DNA of 8,646 nt from Odoribacteraceae bacterium (GTDB lineage: Bacteria; Bacteroidota; Bacteroidia; Bacteroidales; Marinifilaceae): positions 1-8,646 of the forward strand of contig JAITJA010000097.1 of NCBI GenBank assembly GCA_031279175.1. Reading direction: 5' to 3'. The notes beneath the pieces were generated by a model that saw only the letters and a list, made by a program, of their open reading frames with translations, did no database searches and had not been told where the DNA came from. Positions 1 to 7,000 of the stretch are shown here, in pieces (positions within the stretch are counted from its first letter, which is position 1; each line of letters starts with the position of its first letter). The position numbers were made by a program, and so were the translations under genes.

Positions 1-36
1 GCGCCGAACGCGATCACACGGGCAAAAACACTCGCT

Positions 37-225
37 TTTCTAACTCGAAATCCCGCTTGTCTAATTAGACAAGCGACTTGTCTAATTAGATTTCTCGTCT
101 GTCTAATTAGACAAGTCATTTGTCTAATTAGATTTCTCGTCTGTCTAACTAGAAAAGTCATTTGTCTAACTAGATTTCCTGCCTGTCTAACTAGAAAAGT
201 CGCCTGTCTAACTAAATTTTTCGCC
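37..225. repeat. Phased array of nine 21-bp repeats (42-bp higher-order unit)
   Basis: The core TGTCTAAYTAGA starts at 58, 79, 100, 121, 142, 163, 184 and 205, always 21 bp apart. A degenerate copy starts at 37 (TTTCTAACTCGA). The copies starting at 58-121 have AATTAG, those at 142-184 have AACTAG, and the last (205) ends AACTAAA. The 9-nt spacers alternate between type A (CAAGTCATT, AAAGTCATT and similar) and type B (TTTCTCGTC, TTTCCTGCC and similar), giving four 42-bp double units at 58-99, 100-141, 142-183 and 184-225. The copy at 37 carries a B-like spacer, as the alternation predicts. A 21-bp period is two helical turns, so every core would face the same side of the DNA. An operator array for an unknown regulator is the leading idea. 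A neutral minisatellite is the alternative. Confidence 0.93.
54..75. promoter_or_regulatory. 22-bp perfect palindrome inside the repeat array
   Basis: The repeat core starting at 58 sits in a perfect inverted repeat centred between bases 64 and 65. Its arms run outward from AAT/ATT through TCTAATTAGA to CGCTTG on the left and CAAGCG on the right. The copy starting at 100 keeps a 14-bp perfect palindrome (100-113), and the copies at 79 and 121 keep the 10-bp TCTAATTAGA. From 142 on, the T-to-C change breaks the centre but the TCTA/TAGA arms remain. Such symmetry is typical of a site bound by a dimeric regulator. It could also form a hairpin if transcribed. Function is inferred only. Confidence 0.6.
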
Positions 226-273
226 GGTCGGGGAGAGAAACCGGCCGCGGCTATTCATCTGGCGCGCCGGTTT
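223..273. repeat. Competing GC-rich inverted repeats between array and promoter
   Basis: GCCGGT (223-228) can pair with ACCGGC (240-245) across an 11-nt loop. The overlapping AAACCGGC (238-245) can instead pair with GCCGGTTT (266-273) across 20 nt. The two pairings exclude each other. No T-run follows either stem on either strand, so neither looks like an intrinsic terminator. If the promoter at 280-310 is right, this segment is upstream of the transcription start and would act as DNA, not as RNA. Its function is unknown. Confidence 0.4.
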
Positions 274-279
274 GCACGT

Positions 280-310
280 GTTGATGTTTGTCTAATAATG
301 TCTACCTTTA
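280..310 (+). promoter_or_regulatory. Probable Bacteroidota-type promoter of the operon
   Basis: TACCTTTA at 303-310 matches the Bacteroidota -7 element TAnnTTTG at five of six fixed positions. GTTG at 280-283 matches the -33 element TTTG at three of four, with a 19-bp gap that fits the usual spacing. This predicts a transcription start near 316-318 and a 5' leader of about 25 nt. A second TTTG (287-290) has no matching downstream element at the right distance. The degenerate, in-phase copy of the repeat core (289-300) lies between the two elements, so a protein reading the array could act directly on polymerase here. Confidence 0.45.
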
Positions 311-323
311 CACTATAAAAAAT

Positions 324-332
324 CCTCTAATT
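324..332 (+). promoter_or_regulatory. CCTCTAATT element 8 nt before the first start codon
   Basis: The 9-mer CCTCTAATT lies 8 nt upstream of the ATG at 341. The identical 9-mer lies 9 nt upstream of the second gene's ATG. It is not a Shine-Dalgarno sequence; its CCTC would resemble the anti-Shine-Dalgarno side. It shares TCTAATT with the core of the upstream array, though out of phase with it. It may be a translation-leader or regulator motif, or a coincidence. Confidence 0.3.
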
Positions 333-340
333 GCTGAAAG

Positions 341-3300
341 ATGAACAGAACAAGTCAAGTAATGAGACCATTAGCATGGTTGCTCGCTATCCAGTTGCTG
401 GCCGTGCCCGCCCGGGCCGTCCAGCCCGCGATGAAACTCTGGTACAGGCAACCGGCAACTGCCTGGATGACACAAGCATTACCGGTCGGGAACGGCCTCA
501 TCGGCGGGATGTTTTTTGGCGGCGTGAAACAAGAACAAGTGCAATTTAACGACAAGACCCTCTGGACGGGAGACGCCTCAACGCGAGGAGCTTACCAGAA
601 CTTCGGTAGCCTGTACATCAACTTCCCCGGGCACGAGGGGCACGACGACTACTCGCGAGTCCTCGACCTGGAAAGCGCTACAGGGTCAGTAACTTACAAG
701 TCGGGCGGGGTGACGTACCTGCGCGAGTTTTTCGCCTACGCCCCCGATAGCGTCATCGTGACCCGGCTCTCCGCGCCCGGGAATAAAGGGAAATTAACGT
801 TCACCGTGGAACTGGTCGACGCCCACCCGGGGATGAAAACGGTAGACGGGAACGCGCTTGTAATCAATGGACAGTTGACGCTGTTGGCGTACGAGGCGCG
901 GGCCGTCGTGTTGAACGAGGGGGGGCAAATCACCCGCGACGCCTCGAAAATATCCGTCTCTAATGCCGACGCCGCGACCATTATTTTGACAGCCGCGACC
1001 AATTTCGACGCCGACGCCCCGACCTACGCGCGCGGCAATGCCACCAACCCGCGCGACCGCGTGAAAGCCCGCGTCAACAGGGCCTCGACGAAGGGCTTCG
1101 CCCGGCTGAAAGAGGCCCACCTGGCTGATTACGTGCCCTATTTTAAACGGGTCGAGCTGGACCTGAATGTCGAGATGCCGGATATCCCGACCGATGAACT
1201 CGTCCGGGAGCATCGCGAAAGCCCCTACCTGGACGCGCTTTATTTCCAGTACGGCCGCTACCTGATGCTCGCCTCCTCGCGGGGAATGGCCTTGCCAGGT
1301 AACCTGCAAGGCTTGTGGAATGACAATAATCAACCGGCATGGCAGTGCGATATTCACAGCAATATTAACGTGCAAATGAATTATTGGCCAGCAGAGGTGG
1401 CCAATTTGCCAGAATGTCACCTGCCTTTTATCAATTACGTGAAAAACGAGGCACTAAAACCCGGCGGTTCGTGGAAACGAATGGCGTCAACCGTGATCGA
1501 CAAGACGGGTAACGGCGAGAAAATGACGGGCTATCGCGGGTGGACGCTGCGCACGCAAAATAATATTTTCGGCCACTCGAGCTGGAACTGGAATCGACCG
1601 GCCAACGCGTGGTATTGCATGCACCTGTGGCAGCATTATGCCTACTCGAATGACCTGGATTACCTGGAAACCACGGCTTTCCCCGTGATGAAAAGCGCCT
1701 GCGAATTCTGGTTCGATCGCCTGGAAACCGCCGCGGATGGTAGCCTGGTCGCGCCCGACGAGTGGTCGCCCGAGCAGGGGGGATGGGAGGATGGCGCGTC
1801 TTACGCGCAGCAACTCGTCTGGGAGCTTTTCAATAATACCTTGAAGGCCACGGCACTTGTACCCGGTGTTGACGCCGCGTTTGTCGCCGAGTTGCAGGAT
1901 AAATTTGCCCTGCTGGACAACGGGGTGCACGTCGGCGACTGGGGACAAATTCGCGAGTGGCGGGGACAGGCCGACGTGAAAGGGAACACGCACAGGCACT
2001 TATCGCACCTGATCGCCCTCTATCCCGGGCGCCAGATCTCCGGACGCGCGGGTACAATCCAGGCTAACGCGGCGCGAACGAGCCTCGTTTCGCGCGGCGA
2101 CGGCGGAACGGGATGGAGCCGCGCCTGGAAAATAGCGTGTTGGGCGCGTTTGCTCGATGGCGATCATGCCTACAAGCTGTTGAAAGCAGCACTGGAAATA
2201 GACGAGCACACGAGTATCGTGATGGAAAACGCCGGGGGGGTCTACGAGAACCTCTTCGATTCGCACCCGCCCTTCCAGATCGATGGTAATTTCGGGGCAA
2301 CAGCCGGTATAGCAGAAATGTTGTTGCAAAGTCACGCCGGGTTTATCCACGTTTTGCCCGCGTTGCCTTCAGCGTGGCCCGAGGGTAGCTTTTCGGGCCT
2401 GCGCGCTGAGGGTAATTTCACTATCGACGCGAGCTGGGAGCGCGGGAAGCCTGTTCTGGCAACAATCTATTCCGGATCTGGCAATCCATGCATTCTTTAT
2501 TGCCCTGGATTCGATGCCTGCAAGATCGAGGACGAGAACGGGAACAGCGTCGCTTTTGAAATCGTCGACGCGCGCGCGATTGCCTTCCCGACGCGAGCGG
2601 GAGCGGCATACCGCGTCCGTTTCGGTTTGCCCCCGGAACTCGTTACCTACCCCGCCCCCGCCGGCGCGGAACTTAATCCTGATTTCGACACGCGCGTGCG
2701 CCTCGTTGGCGGGAACTGGGAAAGCGTGCCGAATTACCGCGTGAAAGTAGACATGGTGCGCGACGGCAAGCATAACCAAGAACTTGCCTCCATGTCAAGT
2801 TTTGATTTCCGGGGAGAGGTAGAGGTGTCGGTGACCTACACCAAGGGCGCGATCTCGACAGCCCGCGTCCGCCCGTTATCCCACGGGATCAAGCACGAGA
2901 TCAACGGTAACACGCTTACATTCCGCCTGGATCGCCCGCGAAACCTCTCGGTCGAGGTGAACGGCGATATCTTTCATAACCTGCACCTGTTCGCCAATCC
3001 CGTGGAGGCCTTCCGGCCCTCCCCGGAAGCCCCGGACGTGATCTATTTTGGCCCCGGTATTCATCATCCCTCCCCGGGAAAGGTATTCAGAATCCCCTCT
3101 GGCAAGACGGTTTACGTTTCGGGCAGCGCCATCTTGGCGGGACAGGTATTGATAGAAAACGTCCGCGACGTGACAGTGCTCGGGCGCGGGATCATCGACC
3201 TTTCGGTAAAAGAAGGCGTGCGGGTAGCTAACTCGCGAAACATCCGCGTCGAGGGTCTCGTCCTGACGCAAATCCCAACGGGCGGATCGGATAGTGTCAT

Positions 3301-3994
3301 AATACGCGACGTGAAAAGCATCAGTTACTACGGTTGGGGAGACGGGATGAATGTTTTTGCCAGTAACAACGTGCTGTTCGACGGCGTTTTCTGCCGTAAT
3401 TCCGACGACTGCACCACCGTTTACGCTACCCGCAAGGGCTTCTCGGGCGGTTGTCGGAACATCACCATGCAAAATTCCACGCTCTGGGCAGACGTGGCGC
3501 ACCCAATATTCATCGGTATCCACGGGAACGCGGACAATCCCGAGGTGCTGGAAAACCTGAACTATGTTAATTTAGATATCCTCGACCACGCGGAGAAGCA
3601 GCTCGATTACCAGGGATGCCTGGCGATAAATGCAGGCGATAATAACCTGATTCGCGACGTCCGCTTCGAAAACATCCGCGTTGAGGATTTCCGCCAGGGA
3701 CAGCTGGTGAATTTGCGGATTTTCTTTAACCCGAAATATTGCGCAGCGCCGGGCAGGGGAATAGAAAACGTCCTGTTCAAGGACATCTCGTACACGGGCG
3801 ACAACGCCGAAATATCTATCATCGCCGGGTACGACGCCGGGCGGAAGATAAAAAATATCCGCTTCGAGAACTTGCGCGTCAACGGGCAACTCATCTCCGA
3901 CGACATGCCCGGCAAACCCGCGTGGTATAAAACAGCCGACATGGCGCGGTTTTACATCGGCGAACATGTCGAGAATGTTCGTTTCGTGAAATAA
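341..3994 (+). CDS. Secreted bimodular glycosidase: GH95 plus GH28-like beta-helix
   Basis: A signal peptide (residues 1-26, hydrophobic PLAWLLAIQLLAV, cleavage after PARA) precedes two enzymes. Residues about 31-762 are a full GH95, an inverting alpha-L-fucosidase or L-galactosidase family. It shows LWYRQPA, LPVGNGLIGG, GNLQGLWND, NINVQMNYWPAEV, HRHLSHLIALYPG and FQIDGNFG. By alignment from memory to Bifidobacterium AfcA, N341 and N343 activate water, E478 (in EWSPE) is the acid and D648 is also catalytic. H339 sits where fucosidases have His and a characterised L-galactosidase has Thr, so alpha-1,2-fucosidase is favoured. Residues about 766-1217 form a second enzyme: a small beta domain, then a right-handed beta-helix with D1001, D1022/D1023 and H1054 in GH28-like places. 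GH95 alone is usually about 750-800 aa. The start at 341 fits the promoter; ATG 362 would also leave a good signal peptide. There is no Shine-Dalgarno. The GH95 call is secure; the specificity of the second module is not. Confidence 0.93.
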   Translation: MNRTSQVMRPLAWLLAIQLLAVPARAVQPAMKLWYRQPATAWMTQALPVGNGLIGGMFFGGVKQEQVQFNDKTLWTGDASTRGAYQNFGSLYINFPGHEGHDDYSRVLDLESATGSVTYKSGGVTYLREFFAYAPDSVIVTRLSAPGNKGKLTFTVELVDAHPGMKTVDGNALVINGQLTLLAYEARAVVLNEGGQITRDASKISVSNADAATIILTAATNFDADAPTYARGNATNPRDRVKARVNRASTKGFARLKEAHLADYVPYFKRVELDLNVEMPDIPTDELVREHRESPYLDALYFQYGRYLMLASSRGMALPGNLQGLWNDNNQPAWQCDIHSNINVQMNYWPAEVANLPECHLPFINYVKNEALKPGGSWKRMASTVIDKTGNGEKMTGYRGWTLRTQNNIFGHSSWNWNRPANAWYCMHLWQHYAYSNDLDYLETTAFPVMKSACEFWFDRLETAADGSLVAPDEWSPEQGGWEDGASYAQQLVWELFNNTLKATALVPGVDAAFVAELQDKFALLDNGVHVGDWGQIREWRGQADVKGNTHRHLSHLIALYPGRQISGRAGTIQANAARTSLVSRGDGGTGWSRAWKIACWARLLDGDHAYKLLKAALEIDEHTSIVMENAGGVYENLFDSHPPFQIDGNFGATAGIAEMLLQSHAGFIHVLPALPSAWPEGSFSGLRAEGNFTIDASWERGKPVLATIYSGSGNPCILYCPGFDACKIEDENGNSVAFEIVDARAIAFPTRAGAAYRVRFGLPPELVTYPAPAGAELNPDFDTRVRLVGGNWESVPNYRVKVDMVRDGKHNQELASMSSFDFRGEVEVSVTYTKGAISTARVRPLSHGIKHEINGNTLTFRLDRPRNLSVEVNGDIFHNLHLFANPVEAFRPSPEAPDVIYFGPGIHHPSPGKVFRIPSGKTVYVSGSAILAGQVLIENVRDVTVLGRGIIDLSVKEGVRVANSRNIRVEGLVLTQIPTGGSDSVIIRDVKSISYYGWGDGMNVFASNNVLFDGVFCRNSDDCTTVYATRKGFSGGCRNITMQNSTLWADVAHPIFIGIHGNADNPEVLENLNYVNLDILDHAEKQLDYQGCLAINAGDNNLIRDVRFENIRVEDFRQGQLVNLRIFFNPKYCAAPGRGIENVLFKDISYTGDNAEISIIAGYDAGRKIKNIRFENLRVNGQLISDDMPGKPAWYKTADMARFYIGEHVENVRFVK

Positions 3995-4012
3995 ATTCAA
4001 GCGCATGTATCC

Positions 4013-4021
4013 CCTCTAATT
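4013..4021 (+). promoter_or_regulatory. Second CCTCTAATT element 9 nt before a start codon
   Basis: This is an exact copy of the 9-mer found before the first gene, placed almost identically (9 versus 8 nt from ATG). It extends to TCTAATTTAGTC, close to the array core TCTAATTAGA with one extra T. It lies in the 36-bp gap between the first two genes, which has no terminator and no Shine-Dalgarno. The third gene, which overlaps its predecessor, lacks it. Confidence 0.3.
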
Positions 4022-4030
4022 TAGTCTTTT

Positions 4031-7000
4031 ATGCAAAGAAAAGTCATCTCTGGAAAAGCCGTCGCGGCATGTGTACTCGCCTGGATGTTGCTCCCGGGAG
4101 CGGCGCGGGCGCAAGTTCAAAACCCGGGTTTCGAGGTCGCCTCCCTGAAGCCCGGGGTGGTGATCGGCAACGGGGCAACCCTCTCTACCCGAACCGTTCA
4201 CTCGGGCAAGCAGGCACTGGAACTGGACGCGGGGACGACCGTTCAGGCTCAGGTGGAAGTAGCGCCCCTCTCGAAATACAAGCTGTCCGCCTGGCTGAAA
4301 ACGTCGAGCGGCTCGGATGAAATCCGCCTCAACCCCGAAAGGATCTCGGGAATAAAACCGTTCGCGGGGAGAACCCCAAAGACGGATTTGGGCGTCGCGC
4401 AGCAACCCAACGAGAAAATCGACTGGTTGCTTGACGCTCGTTTCGGCATGTTCATACACTGGGGACTCTATTCCGGCCCCGGAAAGGGCGAGTGGTACAT
4501 GGAAAACAGCGGGATGTCACCGGAGAAGTACCGTGAACTGGCATACCCCGGGAGCGGGAACGAATATTTCGCCGCGGATGCCTTTAACGCCGGGGAATGG
4601 GCGCGAATTGCCGAAGACGCGGGCATGAAGTACATGTGCATGGTGACAATGCACCATGACGGATACGCGCTTTTCGACAGCAAGGCCACCGGCGCGTTTA
4701 CAAGCAAACAAACGCACGGCCGCGACTTCGTGAAAGAGTACACGGAAGCATGCCGGGAACGCGGGCTGAAGGTCGGGCTGTACAAAACGCTAATAAACTG
4801 GCGTTACCCGGGCTATTACGACGTCTCCGGCGAGGATTGCAAGCCCAATAAATTCGGTTACACCACCGACCCGGGCCACAAGGAAAATGCCCGTCTGATG
4901 AAGGAGGAGCTCGATGTCCAGGTAAAAGAATTGCTGACCAATTACGGGAAAATCGACCTGATTTTCTGGGATGGCGGTTGGCTCGGGCAGCAGGGTAGCG
5001 ACGCCGACGGCGCTTATTTCTGGGAACCGGGCAAGTTCCTTGACCCCCGGAACGAGTGGCAAGTGAGTCCTCGTTTTCACGACCTTGACGCGCGAACGGG
5101 ACGGCCACTCGGGCTGATGGGGATGGTGCGCGCGTATCAGCCCGACGCCCTCGTCAACCCGCGCAGTGGCTGGTATGGCGATTTTAAATCGGAGGAGGGA
5201 GGACAGGCCATAACCGGCCCCGTCCGCTCCGGGGAAGTCTGGGAAAAATGCATGACAATGGCCCCGGGATGGGGCTACACGCCTGCCCACGAGGACGTGA
5301 CAAAAGTCGTCAGTAGCGAACAGGTAAAACGTATGTTGGCGGATTGCGCGTCGCGCGACATGGCGCTACTGTTGAATGTCGCCCCGGACAGGCACGGGCG
5401 GATCACGCGAGCGGAACAGGAGGTGCTGCGGCAAACCGGAGAGTGGCTGAAAACCGCGGGCGAGGCAATCTACGGCACCAGGGGCGGCCCCTGGAATCCC
5501 AAGGACGGCGAGTACGGTTTTGCATGGAAAGGCCGGACGATCTATGTCTTCCTTTTGGACGGTTTCAAGGGCGAGCATTTTGTCCTCCCCGCGCTGAACG
5601 AGGGGCAGGAGGTCGCGCGGGCCTATTCCGTGACCGACCGCCAGCCGGTCGCGTTTCAATTAAATGCCGCCAACGAAACGCTCTTGAGCGGTTTCAAGCG
5701 CGCGGGTAAAGAGGTGAAAATCCTTGCTGTCGAACTCAATAAAGAGGTGATGGGCGACCCCGGGTCGTCGGCCTGCATCCCGGATCGGGTGCAAACGGAA
5801 ACTACCGTGCAATCGCCAGACGGTAACCATGTCTTTACCGTTTACCAGAAGCAGAAAGCGGGAAACGCGGCGCGGATCTATTACCGCGTGTCGTATAAGC
5901 ACAAAACAGTGATTGAAGAATCGGAACTCGGCGTGCAGGTAGACAACAAACTTTTCGAGAAGGCAATGGGCATACCGAACGATAGCTGCCGCTCCTGGTG
6001 CGACGACCTGGAGCTTGTCGCCACGGAACGCGGCCGCGTCGACGAAACGTGGAAACCCCTTTACGGTGAACGATCGGAGTACAGGGATCATTACAACGAG
6101 CTGATCCTGAAGTTCCGGAAAGGCAGCGACGACGGGGCGGGCGACGGCTCTCACGACAAGCGGCGGTACTATTACATGAACCTCGTTATCCGCGCGTACA
6201 ACGAGGGCGTCGCGTTCCGTTACGCCTTCCCCGAGACCTCCAACGGGTTATTCCTGCACGTCGCTGGCGAGCAGACGCGCTTTGCCTTTCCCGCCGAGAC
6301 CCTGGCGTATCATGAAGCCTGGGCACAAGGCCCGTACGCGCTGGTGAAGCTGGAAAACTGGAAAGAGGAGAGCGAGCGCCCATTGACATTGAAGCTTGCC
6401 AACGGCCTGTTTGTCGCCCTTTCCGAGGCCCAACTGACGGACTACGCGCGGGCGAAATTCGCGTTGAGCGACGAACGAAACACGTTGCAGGTCTCGCTTT
6501 ACGGCAACGTCGACGTCATCGCCCCGTATCAAACGCCCTGGCGCGTGATCATGGTCGCCGAGAACGCCGCGACGCTCGTCGAGAATAACTACATTATCCT
6601 GAACCTGAACGACCCCTGCCGGATTCAGGACGCCGGGTGGATCCGGCCGGGGAAGGTCATCCGGGTGACGCGACTGAATCAGGCAGACGCGTTGAAGTGC
6701 GTCGATTTCGCGTCGGCGCGCGGCTTGCAATACATTCATTTAGACGCGGGCTGGTACGGCAAGGAGTTCCTCGTGGGATCGGACGCGACGAAAGTCGATA
6801 GCCTGAAAGATCTTGACATCGAAGCGCTCGCGCGGTATGCCGCTACCAAGAACATCGGTGTTTTTCTCTATGTCAACCAGCGCGCCCTGGAGCGCCAGCT
6901 CCCCGCGATCTTGCCTCTTTACAGGAAATGGGGGGTCAAGGGGATCAAGTTCGGCTTCGTGCAGACGGGAAACCAGCACTGGACAACCTGGTTGCACGAC

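Larger units (their letters stand above)
1..340. other. Gene-free leader region upstream of the operon
   Basis: No open reading frame in this stretch looks like a real gene. Bases 1-36 show nothing I can name, although 28-36 weakly resembles the spacer of a further decayed repeat unit. Bases 37-225 are the 21-bp repeat array, 223-273 hold GC-rich inverted repeats, and 280-310 hold the likely promoter. The repeat block is far richer in A+T than the flanking genes. Whatever gene precedes the operon lies left of the window, so whether this is an upstream gene's 3' region or a divergent intergenic region cannot be told. Confidence 0.8.

Noticed and set aside
37..225. Repeat array as a CRISPR locus
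   Set aside because: The period is only 21 bp, the spacers are 9 nt and fall into two recurring types, the cores diverge along the array, and no cas gene is present.
223..245. Stem GCCGGT/ACCGGC as an intrinsic terminator of an upstream gene
   Set aside because: The stem is short and has no T-run on its 3' side on either strand; the T-rich stretch at 216-221 lies on the wrong side for the + strand.
331..549. Short + strand frame overlapping the start of the first gene in another frame
   Set aside because: It begins with TTG, has an Arg/Pro-rich composition and no domain, while the overlapping frame encodes a signal peptide and GH95.
794..1420. Minus-strand frame of 208 aa opposite the GH95 module
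   Set aside because: It is antisense to an unmistakable GH95 domain with catalytic motifs. Its translation has low-complexity Arg/Gly/Val content typical of shadow frames in GC-rich DNA.
1310..1470. More AT-rich patch inside the GH95 module as a sign of recombination
   Set aside because: The patch encodes the most conserved active-site segment (NIN, MNYW and nearby), rich in Asn, Ile, Tyr and Lys codons, which alone explains the lower GC.
2876..3523. Minus-strand frame of 215 aa opposite the beta-helix module
   Set aside because: The + strand carries regular beta-helix coils here (repeated N-I/V-x-F/V pattern). The antisense product shows no recognisable domain or signal.
3995..4030. Terminator or separate promoter between the first two genes
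   Set aside because: The 36-bp gap contains no hairpin with a T-run and no TAnnTTTG-type element. Read-through is more likely.
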